This document shows, piece by piece, positions 7,209 through 14,442 of a stretch of 64,000 nt of DNA. The stretch's first letter is position 1; each line of letters opens with the position of its first letter. The notes beneath the pieces are model-generated. The model saw only the letters and a list, made by a program, of their open reading frames with translations, searched no databases and had not been told where the DNA came from. Source of the DNA: a virus; the IMG/VR virus record IMGVR_UViG_3300042451_000105, positions 16,822-80,821 of that record, one strand, 5' to 3'. Both the position numbers and the translations under genes were made by a program.

Positions 7209-7895
7209 TTAATCACTAAAGGTCTTATATACTTCTAGTATAGGAGAAACTATACTGTGTCTGTGATTCTGTAATAAAGCAAAGACCTTAAATCCCTGAA
7301 CATGTTCTTCTATACGTGCTAAGAAACTAAAACCAGATGTTTTCTTATCTTTAAGATCTATCTGAGCAATATCACCACAGATTACCATCTTACTTTCTTT
7401 ACCCAATCTACCTAGAATAGCCTCCATCTGAGAGTGTGTAACATTCTGGGCCTCATCTACAATGATGAAACTATTTACAAACGTCCTACCTCTTACAAAT
7501 GCAAAGGGTACAATCTCAATATTACCAAACTCTATTTCTTTATCTATCTTCTCTTTGTTATAGAGACCATATAGATTATGATAAATAGGCGCTAACCATG
7601 GGTCCATTTTTTCTTTAATGTCTCCGGGTAAGAATCCTATATCTTCTTTAGATACAGTAGGTCTAGTAATAATAATCTTGTCAACCTCTTTGTTAAATAA
7701 CATATCAAGAGCAACTTGACAGGCTACAAGTGTTTTACCTGAGCCTGCCATACCTTTTAATACAGTTATTGGATTGTCTAGAATCAGAGACTTAGCTCTT
7801 TTCTGCTCCTCATTTAAAGTTATTTGAAACTTAATAGGATTCTTGGGCCTTCTTTTTGCTTTGAAGACCTCATCTTCATGTGAATTTGATGTCAT
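7209..7895 (-). CDS. phoH: PhoH family ATPase
   Basis: A 228-aa P-loop NTPase of the PhoH family, common in phage genomes. Walker A is GMAGSGKT (residues 48-55), Walker B is FIIVDEAQN, and the PhoH-typical segments IITRPTV and ICGDIAQIDL are present. The short length is the phage-type stand-alone ATPase with no added KH or PIN domain. PhoH proteins are proposed to act as RNA/DNA helicase-like ATPases under phosphate or nucleotide stress; the phage role is not settled. I chose the ATG at 7895, which overlaps the upstream stop as ATGA, over the TTG at 7916. Confidence 0.93.
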   Translation of the reverse strand: MTSNSHEDEVFKAKRRPKNPIKFQITLNEEQKRAKSLILDNPITVLKGMAGSGKTLVACQVALDMLFNKEVDKIIITRPTVSKEDIGFLPGDIKEKMDPWLAPIYHNLYGLYNKEKIDKEIEFGNIEIVPFAFVRGRTFVNSFIIVDEAQNVTHSQMEAILGRLGKESKMVICGDIAQIDLKDKKTSGFSFLARIEEHVQGFKVFALLQNHRHSIVSPILEVYKTFSD

Positions 7896-8077
7896 GCTTG
7901 TTCTCCGTTGCAGCAAGGTATAGCATTTTGTTTACATACCGGGCACTGATAGTGACCATGTACAAAAATATACTCTACCCTACTATTACAAAATACACAA
8001 TAATCAGAAGTTTTTATGCATGAGAGACTCTTGCACTCCTGATTGTCCGTGGTATTTGCTTCCTGGTTTTTTGTCAT
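7892..8077 (-). CDS. Small zinc-ribbon protein, 61 aa
   Basis: A Cys-rich protein with CVFCNSR and HGHYQCPVCKQ followed by PCCNGEQ, which gives two or three CxxC-type zinc-binding knuckles. Similar short 'HGHYQCPvC...PCC.GE' proteins occur in Bacteroidota genomes, as far as I recall. The start lies 74 bases inside the dCTP deaminase gene, and no later Met is available. The gene couples to phoH by ATGA. No enzymatic motif is visible; a binding or adaptor role is inferred. Confidence 0.6.
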   Translation of the reverse strand: MTKNQEANTTDNQECKSLSCIKTSDYCVFCNSRVEYIFVHGHYQCPVCKQNAIPCCNGEQA

Positions 8078-8537
8078 AAGTCTGGAGAATTTTACCAGCT
8101 ACACGTTCAAACTTGATTTGACAGATCTTCATGTTTGGATAAATACGTAATGGTTTTACCACACGCATCTCTAATACTAGAGATCCCATAAATCCTGAAT
8201 CAATAAATCCGGCACAGATGTGAATATCTAAACCTAGTCTACCTAGACTAGACTTACCCATAACTGTAGCACAGATATCTTCTTTTACTCCAATAGTTTC
8301 ATTACATGAGTAAAGATATAATTCACCTGGCTGTAACACATAACCCTCTTCAGGAATCTCAAATTCCTCTACAGGATTAGGTTGTCTGCAGTCTAAAGTA
8401 TTACCCGTATATATTTTACATTTAGGGTTTAAAGTTAAATCTACAGAGTTTGGATTTAAATACTCTTGTTTAAAAGGAGAGATAATGATCATACCTCTCT
8501 CGTGCTCCAATAAAATTTCAGAATCTGCTAATACCAT
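8004..8537 (-). CDS. dcd: dCTP deaminase / dUTPase superfamily
   Basis: A 177-aa trimeric dUTPase-fold enzyme. The signature GKSSLGRLGLDIHICAGFID contains the conserved GKSSlgR nucleotide-binding loop and the catalytic-region AGFID. The C-terminal YHGQSGVQES matches the Dcd tail that closes over the substrate. It should convert dCTP to dUTP, or to dUMP if bifunctional, feeding dTTP synthesis for an AT-rich phage. It is the first gene of a four-gene leftward operon. A TATCTTTG -7-like box (8543-8550) lies just upstream, but I see no matching -33 box at the usual distance. Confidence 0.9.
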   Translation of the reverse strand: MVLADSEILLEHERGMIIISPFKQEYLNPNSVDLTLNPKCKIYTGNTLDCRQPNPVEEFEIPEEGYVLQPGELYLYSCNETIGVKEDICATVMGKSSLGRLGLDIHICAGFIDSGFMGSLVLEMRVVKPLRIYPNMKICQIKFERVAGKILQTYDKKPGSKYHGQSGVQESLMHKNF

Positions 8538-8557
8538 ACTGACAAAGATAGTAATTA

Positions 8558-8704
8558 TTATCTACCTTGACCACGATATTTTGATTCAGGTGTAGCTTTT
8601 GGTCCAACGGATTTATGAGCCTTACCTTTTTTCTTATTTACATTTTTAGGTGCAAGGCTTTTAGCTAAACTAGTTCCGCCTTTTTTAGTTTTTGTTGCTG
8701 CCAT
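8558..8704 (-). CDS. Very basic 48-aa protein
   Basis: A short frame starts at an ATG at 8704 and ends at TAA 8558-8560. It is rich in Lys and small residues: the N-terminus MAATKTKKGGTSLAKS is followed by NVNKKKGKAHKSVGP and the tail SKYRGQGR. It overlaps the 3' end of the secreted 153-aa gene by 20 bases, which fits an operon, and it fills most of the gap before dcd. The composition suggests nucleic-acid binding or a small virion protein. I do not recognise a family. Confidence 0.55.
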   Translation of the reverse strand: MAATKTKKGGTSLAKSLAPKNVNKKKGKAHKSVGPKATPESKYRGQGR

Positions 8705-9146
8705 ATATATAATATACAGCATTTTTTAAGGATTGCTGCATAGTCTTGTAAAAAACCTTTTTGTTATGTGGTATACCAGATACCTCAACAAACATGGCAT
8801 TCACAAACATTGTTTTAGTAGCAGTACCCATATAGGTTTTGCCATCAATAACAACTTTAGTTGTAATAATATATTGTCTCTTTAAAAACTGCAATCCTAC
8901 AATATTTAGTAATTGTTCCGGCATTGCAATTGATACAATCTCTCCAGATACAATACTTCCGGAATCACATAGACTATATTTATCAGAGATTAACTCTTCT
9001 AGTGTTGCCTTAGCACCAAACTCTACAGGCCTGTCTAGTAAATACTTTACAGTAGCAGTGTTAGAAACAGTGTCAACTTTGTAGCATTGAGCACTCAGAG
9101 AAGTCATCATAATGACTAAAGCGGAAAGTATAAATAGTTTTTTCAT
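8685..9146 (-). CDS. Secreted protein, 153 aa
   Basis: It begins with a clear signal peptide (MKKLFILSALVIMMTSLSA, cleavage likely after SAQ near residue 20). The mature part is alpha/beta with two Cys residues (CYK and LCDSG). I do not recognise the family. It is the third secreted product of a tight leftward cassette behind the CsgG-like lipoprotein, the Ser-rich protein and the PA14 protein, so a periplasmic or outer-membrane helper role in that cassette is a reasonable inference. Confidence 0.65.
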   Translation of the reverse strand: MKKLFILSALVIMMTSLSAQCYKVDTVSNTATVKYLLDRPVEFGAKATLEELISDKYSLCDSGSIVSGEIVSIAMPEQLLNIVGLQFLKRQYIITTKVVIDGKTYMGTATKTMFVNAMFVEVSGIPHNKKVFYKTMQQSLKNAVYYIYGSNKN

Positions 9147-9147
9147 G

Positions 9148-10299
9148 TTAGTAGGTTACTGCTCCAGAGTATCCCGGAGCTATTAAATATAGATTTAAAG
9201 TTCCTCCACTAGTTAAAGTAGAAGTTGAGAAGGTAGTTATTCCTGGATATGTAGTACGCACATTACCAGTAGAAGAAGAGATTGTATTGTACTCAGTAGC
9301 TGTAAATATTCTTACATCAGAGGCTAACCTCCATCTAGTAAATCTTCCTGACTTCCTAGCAGCTACATAATACTTGTCTGCAATGTTTAATCTTCCGTCA
9401 TCATTAACATCAAATCTGTGATAAGATAATCCATTGACTGTAGACTTACCTAAGATAATATTAGATACTGTTTGAATATCTGTGCTAGTGTAAGCCTGAA
9501 TTCTTGTAGGTACATCTACTTGTATATACCATTGCGTACTTGCAGTAGTGGTTCTAGAGAAAGCATAGTATCCTGAAGAGTTAGTATACGCTGTAGCATC
9601 TAAAGTCCAAGAAGAGGTTGTAGTAGTTATTGTCCCTACTTCAGAAGATTGATAAGAATGTGCAGATTGCGAAGGTCTTCTCCAGATAAGATATAATCCA
9701 TCTCCTCCAGAGTATTCTTGCATGCGTGCAATAAACGTATAAGAAGTACCTGCGGTTAAACTCACACTACCGTATTTGTAAGTACCTACTCCTTTACCTC
9801 CATAGTATTCAATAATACTTCCTGTGTTTACTAACCACAAATCTGATCCATCATCAGAAGTCATACCAAAAGAATAGGTGCCAGTTTCTGCAGGGGTAAA
9901 AGTAAAACTTACTTCTGTAGCATAGTAATCTCCACTACTAGGAACACTAGCACCTGCAGAAGTTAATGTACTATAAGTTCCAAAATTTAAAGAAGAGTTA
10001 CCCGACATTGTAGTTGTTGACCACAAACTAGTGTGAGAGTAACTTGTGTTAAAACACCTATCCATTTCTGATCTCGTAGAAGGATAAGTAGAGTACTGTG
10101 TGGTAGCACCAGTTCCATTATGAGTTCTATAAACCTTTACTGTAGTAGAGTTATTTCCTGTAGTAGTTGTTGTTCTTTTATAAAGCTTCACAGGAACGTT
10201 TATAGCAGCACCTCCATTAGCACTGTACATATATCCTGAGTAAGTGAATTGTGCACTCAGTGCGTTCACAAAGAAGAATAGAACAATAACCCACCTCAT
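9148..10299 (-). CDS. Secreted PA14-domain protein with dockerin-like module
   Basis: 383 aa. The signal peptide is MRWVIVLFFFVNALSAQ. A PA14 domain covers about residues 100-207, with FTPAETGTYSFGMTSDDGSD and a Trp/Tyr-rich end; PA14 domains commonly bind glycans. A small beta domain follows (about 225-265), then a dockerin/EF-hand-like unit with DVNDDGRLNIADKYYV (about 296-312) and a further module with DVRIFTATEYNTI. From the beta domain onward the protein is homologous to the middle of the T9SS/cohesin protein at 14790-16682. It is very Thr/Ser-rich and has no T9SS tail of its own. It probably sits on the cell surface or is released; its partner may be the cohesin-like protein. Confidence 0.75.
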   Translation of the reverse strand: MRWVIVLFFFVNALSAQFTYSGYMYSANGGAAINVPVKLYKRTTTTTGNNSTTVKVYRTHNGTGATTQYSTYPSTRSEMDRCFNTSYSHTSLWSTTTMSGNSSLNFGTYSTLTSAGASVPSSGDYYATEVSFTFTPAETGTYSFGMTSDDGSDLWLVNTGSIIEYYGGKGVGTYKYGSVSLTAGTSYTFIARMQEYSGGDGLYLIWRRPSQSAHSYQSSEVGTITTTTSSWTLDATAYTNSSGYYAFSRTTTASTQWYIQVDVPTRIQAYTSTDIQTVSNIILGKSTVNGLSYHRFDVNDDGRLNIADKYYVAARKSGRFTRWRLASDVRIFTATEYNTISSSTGNVRTTYPGITTFSTSTLTSGGTLNLYLIAPGYSGAVTY

Positions 10300-11768
10300 A
10301 TCAATAGCTTTGCTCCCATTAAGATTTGAAAGTTTAAGATATCCTGTCCTGCTACGTAAGTTCCTCCTCCTGTAATACCTAAGCCAAAAGTCTTGGTCAT
10401 TTTGTAGGTAAAGTTAAAGAAAGGAATTACAATAGGCTTAGCTTCAAATAAAGACTCTGTATAATATTTAGAGTAGGGAGAATAGATTCCTGCTGCAATA
10501 ATTGTAGCATCTATATTCTTAGTAAGTTTTCCCTTGTACATAAATCCACCTATAGCAATTGTAGAAATCATCTCTTCTCCAAATAATTTACCATAGGTTC
10601 CAGCTGCTCCGTAAAGTGCTGTAAAGTTTTTAACCGAGTTTACTCTTACAAACAAGAGTGTGTTTGATATTGATTTAGGCATCAGACTTAAACCATCTGA
10701 AACAACACTAATGTGTTTGTTGCCTTTTTTGTTTGCTCCTATCCAAGAACGGACACAGGAGATATTACCGATTCTAGCATTAAGCATGTAATCAGCTGAA
10801 AACCCAAGAGAAGAAGTACCATCTCCTTTTACTCTTGTAAAGGAGGCAGTACCTCTTGCATCTTGTGCTCCATCAGACTTAGTCTGAATACCAACTAAAT
10901 CACCAGTTACTAATATTGCGGGCTTAGCAACTTCGGCTTTAGCTTTATTGGCTGCTTTCGCAGTACCACTAGACTGAGTCTTTTGTTGCTCAGTCTTAGT
11001 TTCTTCTACTTGTTGGTCTGTGGGTTTTTCTTCTTGTACTTGCGTTTTTTCTTCGGTTTTACCTCCGCTTCCTGAGCCGCCACCATTTCCGCTACTGTTG
11101 GAACTTCCACTACTACTTCCACTGGAACTTCCACTGGAGCCGGAGCCACTGCTTCCTCCATTACCTTCTCCGCTGCCACTACCACTTCCGGTACTGGGGT
11201 TGGATCCGGAGTTATCCCCGCTTTGATTTTCTGGTGGATTTCCTCCACTGCTGTTGCTTCCAGTTTCTCCTGACGAGCCGCTAGAAGAATTAGAATTACT
11301 AGAGCTGTTACTAGTACGATTCCGAGAATTAGTTCTGCTGTCATTATTATTTGTTTTATTGGTTGTTCCTACGTTAGTTCCTGAAGAGGTGCTAGATCCT
11401 ACATCTATATTTACACTACCAACATTTGAAATAGCCCCTAAGTTCATTACATTACTTACAATGTTTAGAGTCGTATTTGTTGTGGTAGTTGTAGTAGTAG
11501 TTACTCCAACTCCTTGACAGGGTGATGTATTTTTATACTTCAAATATACACTATTTATCCAATTGTCAAATGTTCCGTCTTGTAATTCTGTATAAGAGAA
11601 TGTTTTAACCTGTCCATAGTAAGCAATTACTATAGGACTAGACATGTCAGCATTAATAAATTTAAGCTCTTGTGTACAGGGATCTGTATAAGAATAGATA
11701 AAGCCCTGCCCATTTACGGACAGAGCTATTATCATAAATAGGATTAGTATCTTAGTTTTTAAATACAC
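10296..11768 (-). CDS. Secreted Ser/Gly/Asn-rich protein with possible beta-barrel C-terminus
   Basis: 490 aa. The signal peptide is MYLKTKILILFMIIALSVNG. An N-terminal domain has two Cys (DPCTQEL, TSPCQG), then a run of eight Thr. A long low-complexity linker of Ser, Gly and Asn covers about residues 130-240, followed by a charged Gln/Lys/Glu stretch. The C-terminal 190 residues alternate strands such as NTLLFVRVNSV, MISTIAIGGFMYKG and FGLGITGGGTYVAG, and end in a hydrophobic strand, as outer-membrane beta-barrels do. It overlaps the CsgG-like gene upstream and the PA14 gene downstream, so the four products are co-made. The linker is overprinted by another ORF at 11006-11344. It may be a porin or anchor partner of the CsgG-like protein. 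Confidence 0.6.
   Translation of the reverse strand: MYLKTKILILFMIIALSVNGQGFIYSYTDPCTQELKFINADMSSPIVIAYYGQVKTFSYTELQDGTFDNWINSVYLKYKNTSPCQGVGVTTTTTTTTNTTLNIVSNVMNLGAISNVGSVNIDVGSSTSSGTNVGTTNKTNNNDSRTNSRNRTSNSSSNSNSSSGSSGETGSNSSGGNPPENQSGDNSGSNPSTGSGSGSGEGNGGSSGSGSSGSSSGSSSGSSNSSGNGGGSGSGGKTEEKTQVQEEKPTDQQVEETKTEQQKTQSSGTAKAANKAKAEVAKPAILVTGDLVGIQTKSDGAQDARGTASFTRVKGDGTSSLGFSADYMLNARIGNISCVRSWIGANKKGNKHISVVSDGLSLMPKSISNTLLFVRVNSVKNFTALYGAAGTYGKLFGEEMISTIAIGGFMYKGKLTKNIDATIIAAGIYSPYSKYYTESLFEAKPIVIPFFNFTYKMTKTFGLGITGGGTYVAGQDILNFQILMGAKLLI
11006..11344 (-). CDS. Possible nested gene inside the Ser-rich linker (112 aa)
   Basis: A second leftward frame starts at an ATG preceded by A-rich DNA and runs 112 codons through the low-complexity linker of the 490-aa protein. 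It would encode a TM helix (LILGIVLVTALVILILLAA, residues 5-23), a Pro/Val/Glu/Ala-rich extended stretch like TonB or spanin periplasmic spans, and a Lys-rich end (KPKKKRKYKKK). The Val/Glu/Pro pattern follows mechanically from shifting Ser/Gly codons, so it could be a chance shadow. The N-terminal TM segment and start context are what make it worth listing. Confidence 0.3.
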   Translation of the reverse strand: MTAELILGIVLVTALVILILLAARQEKLEATAVEEIHQKIKAGITPDPTPVPEVVVAAEKVMEEAVAPAPVEVPVEVVVEVPTVAEMVAAQEAEVKPKKKRKYKKKNPQTNK

Positions 11769-12447
11769 CTGACTTAATGAGATTTTGAATCACATTAGTG
11801 CAAGCAGTTTCAAGAGACTTACGGGTAGCTTTACCCACAGTACTTTGAGAGAATTTCATGTCATCTAAAGATTTTAAGAATGATTCACCAGTTTTTGTAG
11901 ATTCACCTTCACCAGATCCAATATAGATCTGACCTGTTTTAGCATCCACAAAGCGGACCTGTAAACGGATGAAGGTAGTAACCACAACCTTTGACTTAAG
12001 GCCATCAACTTGCTCGTCTTCATCAACAGCAAAATCAGCCACAGTAACGTAAACAAAGTAGTGAGCAGGTTTAATCTTACCTTTTCCATCAATTGGCTCA
12101 TCAAATACACCTTTTTTAGAGGCTTTAAATTGAGTAACCATTCTTTCTTTAATCTCTGATTTTTCTTCAGTGAATATAAATCTGTTAGTTTCATCTAAAT
12201 AATCTAGTACTGACTCAGCAAAACCAAGTCCTACATTCTTTTCCTGTAAAGCAGGATACAATGAAAGAACTTTTGTCATGTCTACACTAACTACTTGTAC
12301 TGTTTTCTTAATAGAATCAGTATAGGAAGAAACTGTAGAGATATCTTTACTCTCTACAACTTCCCCATCAGTTGTTGTTTTCATAGAACCGCAACCGGCT
12401 AATGTTATAACCACCAAGGCCATAAACTTATTGAACCATTTTTTCAT
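11752..12447 (-). CDS. CsgG/HfaB-family outer-membrane lipoprotein
   Basis: 231 aa with a lipoprotein signal: MKKWFNKFMALVVITLAGCG, lipid-modified Cys at 19. The C-terminal half matches CsgG, the nonameric channel that exports curli subunits: FIRLQVRFVDAKTGQIYIGS, then GEG, then a FSQSTVGKATRKSLE helix like the family's FDqSTvGkAt.kAl. It is about 45 residues shorter than E. coli CsgG (277 aa). It is the first gene of a leftward unit with its own Bacteroidota-type promoter and is followed by three signal-peptide proteins, which are candidate cargo or partners. It could also be a CsgG relative that assembles a cell-surface structure rather than an export pore. Confidence 0.75.
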   Translation of the reverse strand: MKKWFNKFMALVVITLAGCGSMKTTTDGEVVESKDISTVSSYTDSIKKTVQVVSVDMTKVLSLYPALQEKNVGLGFAESVLDYLDETNRFIFTEEKSEIKERMVTQFKASKKGVFDEPIDGKGKIKPAHYFVYVTVADFAVDEDEQVDGLKSKVVVTTFIRLQVRFVDAKTGQIYIGSGEGESTKTGESFLKSLDDMKFSQSTVGKATRKSLETACTNVIQNLIKSGVFKN

Positions 12448-12485
12448 ACCTTATTTTATTTTACACCAGCCCAGACAAACTTTTC

Positions 12486-12515
12486 CAAAGGTAATTTTTT
12501 CGATAAAATTACAAA
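12486..12515 (-). promoter_or_regulatory. Bacteroidota-type promoter for the CsgG-like cassette
   Basis: Read on the minus strand: TTTG (12515-12512), 18-bp spacer, TACCTTTG (12493-12486). Predicted start is near 12479, leaving a leader of about 32 nt before the CsgG-like start codon. Both boxes and the spacing match the promoter at 6235-6264. Confidence 0.6.
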
Positions 12516-12524
12516 CTAACTTGC

Positions 12525-12854
12525 TTACCATGGATCTTCTTCTTTAGGTTCAGGTTTAGCAGCAGGAGCAGCTGGTGCAGGTGCTTGTTTTTCAATCACA
12601 CGTTCTTTAATAACTGTGTTTGTACCACCACCACTAGATTGCTTCTGTTGGTTTGTGTTGTTGTTCTGTAAGTTAATCACAACAGGTGCACCGGGTGCAG
12701 CTTGTTCTGTTTTAGCTTCTTCTTTAGACTCTTCACCACCGCCTAAGTGGGTTGCAAACCAGGCACCCCCGGCTGTAACAGCTGTAGTAACAGCACCAAT
12801 AATTGCTTTCTTAGTTGCTGACATTACGCTTTCTTCTTGTTGTTCCTCAGACAT
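12525..12854 (-). CDS. Membrane-anchored low-complexity protein, 109 aa
   Basis: A short charged N-terminus is followed by a hydrophobic helix (IIGAVTTAVTAGGAWFATHL, about residues 18-37), then a Gln/Asn stretch and an Ala/Pro/Glu tail that ends in EEDPW. It is probably an inner-membrane protein with an extended periplasmic or cytoplasmic arm. It is the last gene of the DUF2589 group, and the CsgG promoter lies right after it. A spanin or holin-accessory role is possible given the lysis genes upstream, but a part in the DUF2589 group is equally likely. Confidence 0.55.
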   Translation of the reverse strand: MSEEQQEESVMSATKKAIIGAVTTAVTAGGAWFATHLGGGEESKEEAKTEQAAPGAPVVINLQNNNTNQQKQSSGGGTNTVIKERVIEKQAPAPAAPAAKPEPKEEDPW

Positions 12855-12858
12855 AATA

Positions 12859-13119
12859 TTATTTTTGATTTATAAGTTCTTCTACGTATTTATCTCTTTG
12901 CTCCATTAAATGCTCATTACGTTCAAGCATTCTAGTTCTTTCATCATCAGTAAGTTTAAGGATTAGAGTTTCTTTCTCATCTATCATCTTTTTGTACTCT
13001 TCCAACTGACTTTTAAAGTTCATGTTCTGGTAGTACAAAATGCCCACTAATAATATAATAGTAAAAGACTGTTCTTTCAGCTTCTCAAAAAATGTTTCAC
13101 CAATAGATCCTTCTTTCAT
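12859..13119 (-). CDS. TM plus coiled-coil protein, 86 aa (i-spanin- or BhlA-like)
   Basis: One TM helix (FTIILLVGILYYQNMNF, about residues 19-35) is followed by a highly charged coiled coil to the C-terminus. This layout is seen in inner-membrane spanins and BhlA/UviB-like phage membrane proteins. No outer-membrane lipoprotein spanin is evident next to it, although the nested 112-aa ORF and the CsgG-like lipoprotein are nearby. It sits 1 bp after the DUF2589-like gene, so it may instead belong to that group. Confidence 0.5.
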   Translation of the reverse strand: MKEGSIGETFFEKLKEQSFTIILLVGILYYQNMNFKSQLEEYKKMIDEKETLILKLTDDERTRMLERNEHLMEQRDKYVEELINQK

Positions 13120-13120
13120 A

Positions 13121-13591
13121 TTATTTTTCTTGCCCTAATGCTTGTATATAAGAGTCAATGATTCTAGACACGGCTTCAGGTTTTTCATCAGCTTTAAATT
13201 TAACTTTAATTTTAGCCATTCCTGAAGCAGTAGGATTAACTCCTGAGTCTACTTCAATTCCTTTTATATTGTGTTCATATCCCTTCTTCTTAAATAGTCC
13301 CAGTAAAGACTTCTTAAGACTAGATACTTCTTTCTCCTCATCCCCAAAAATTAATCTAGCTTCAAACTCTATGTCTAACTCATCTAGTCCAATAGAAGAG
13401 TGATCTGCTAGAATATAAAGAGGCACTAATAACTCCTTGTCTCCAATCATAAAGTTTGTAACTTTAGGAGTACCATCCTCATTAAAGTAATTTCGTAGAG
13501 CATTAATGTGTTGTCTTTCACTAATACTCTGAGAAACCATAGCGGCCTCTAATAGACCGCCAACTAGTTCCTCAATGTTTAATCTTGCCAT
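13121..13591 (-). CDS. DUF2589-like protein A, 156 aa
   Basis: The pattern matches the uncharacterised DUF2589 family: an N-terminal helix ELVGGLLEAAMVSQ, then ELLVPLYILADHSSIGLDE and beta strands such as DIEFEARLIFG, and a last strand MAKIKVKFKA. It has no TM segment or signal peptide. It lies 26 bases after a second DUF2589-like gene that is longer and divergent. The function of the family is not known to me. It may form a cytoplasmic or virion assembly with its paralogue. Confidence 0.6.
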   Translation of the reverse strand: MARLNIEELVGGLLEAAMVSQSISERQHINALRNYFNEDGTPKVTNFMIGDKELLVPLYILADHSSIGLDELDIEFEARLIFGDEEKEVSSLKKSLLGLFKKKGYEHNIKGIEVDSGVNPTASGMAKIKVKFKADEKPEAVSRIIDSYIQALGQEK

Positions 13592-13617
13592 ACTACAAAA
13601 CTACTCAAATTTTCTGA

Positions 13618-14208
13618 TTAAGATTCTTTACTCAATGGAACCAAAGAAGGCTCTAACATTGCTGTAAGGAAGTCAGACAATTTAAGCATACCTTCTGTTG
13701 GAGGCAACTGTTCTGCGTGTACTTTTACTTCGTACTTAGCTGAGTTATCTGTTTGTCTAGTATTCTCACGGTGAGAACTTACGCTACCAGATACTTTAGC
13801 ATTAAAACTCATACCCCACCATTTGCCACCTGCAGATACTTCGTAAGCTGTTTGAGAATCATTAGATTCTTTAGACATGTCTGAGGTTTTTACTTCCATA
13901 GTAAAGTTAATATCAGCAGAAGTAATTGCTAAAGAAGGCAATGGAACTAAAGGAAGCATAGGAACTTTACTGTAAACAGTTTTAAGTTCTTGGATTCCTG
14001 TATCTCCATCTGTAAATACACGTTGCATTTCTACGTCAAGTGAGCGTGCAACATTAGCATCACCTTTTTTCTCAAAAGCTACCTCAGAGATGTATCTCCA
14101 AGTTACTTCATTTAATTTAGCTTGTCCTTTTGCCATTCCGACAATAGGGCTTACAATAAGGTCTTCAATAGGAAGTCCTCTAAATTGATCTGCAATTGAA
14201 TCTGCCAT
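13618..14208 (-). CDS. DUF2589-like protein B, 196 aa
   Basis: It has the DUF2589 layout more clearly than its neighbour: IEDLIVSPIVGMAKGQAKLN helix, then the Pro-rich VPMLPLVPLPSLAITSADIN strand region, then FTMEVKTS. A middle insert (SAGGKWWGMSFNAKVSGS) is beta-rich. It is soluble, with no export signal. Genes in order are zinc ribbon, DUF2589 B, DUF2589 A, TM coiled coil, TM low-complexity. That arrangement suggests one functional unit rather than scattered phage genes. Confidence 0.65.
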   Translation of the reverse strand: MADSIADQFRGLPIEDLIVSPIVGMAKGQAKLNEVTWRYISEVAFEKKGDANVARSLDVEMQRVFTDGDTGIQELKTVYSKVPMLPLVPLPSLAITSADINFTMEVKTSDMSKESNDSQTAYEVSAGGKWWGMSFNAKVSGSVSSHRENTRQTDNSAKYEVKVHAEQLPPTEGMLKLSDFLTAMLEPSLVPLSKES

Positions 14209-14236
14209 AATTTATATATTAGTTTGTTTTATTTGG

Positions 14237-14440
14237 TTATTTAAATTTAACTGTACCACTGTACGATTTCTTGACACTTTCTATTTCTTTAATTGCAGAA
14301 TAAAAGGAAGTTTTTATTTCTTCATTTATTGTGAAGTTAAAGATAGTGCTGCAGTGTGGACATCCTGATTTAGGATTCTTTAAGATAAACTTTAGGTCTA
14401 AGCCTAAAGGTTCTTTACACATAGGACAGGGTATAGCCAT
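14237..14440 (-). CDS. Zinc-ribbon protein, 67 aa
   Basis: Two CxxC knuckles are visible: CPMCKEP at residues 5-8 and CPHCSTI near 32-35, forming a classic zinc ribbon. A short helical tail contains SAIKEIESVKKS. No catalytic domain is present. It precedes the two DUF2589-like genes in the same leftward operon and starts 2 bp after the stop of the holin-like gene, so a regulatory or scaffold role within that group is inferred. Confidence 0.6.
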   Translation of the reverse strand: MAIPCPMCKEPLGLDLKFILKNPKSGCPHCSTIFNFTINEEIKTSFYSAIKEIESVKKSYSGTVKFK

Positions 14441-14442
14441 AA

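Noticed and set aside
8543-8550. Promoter before dcd (TATCTTTG on the minus strand)
   Set aside because: No -33 box at the usual spacing, so not listed as a promoter. The box is noted in the dcd entry.
11020-11517. Plus-strand Pro/Leu-rich ORFs
   Set aside because: Antisense shadows of the Ser/Gly-rich and Thr-rich stretches of the 490-aa protein.
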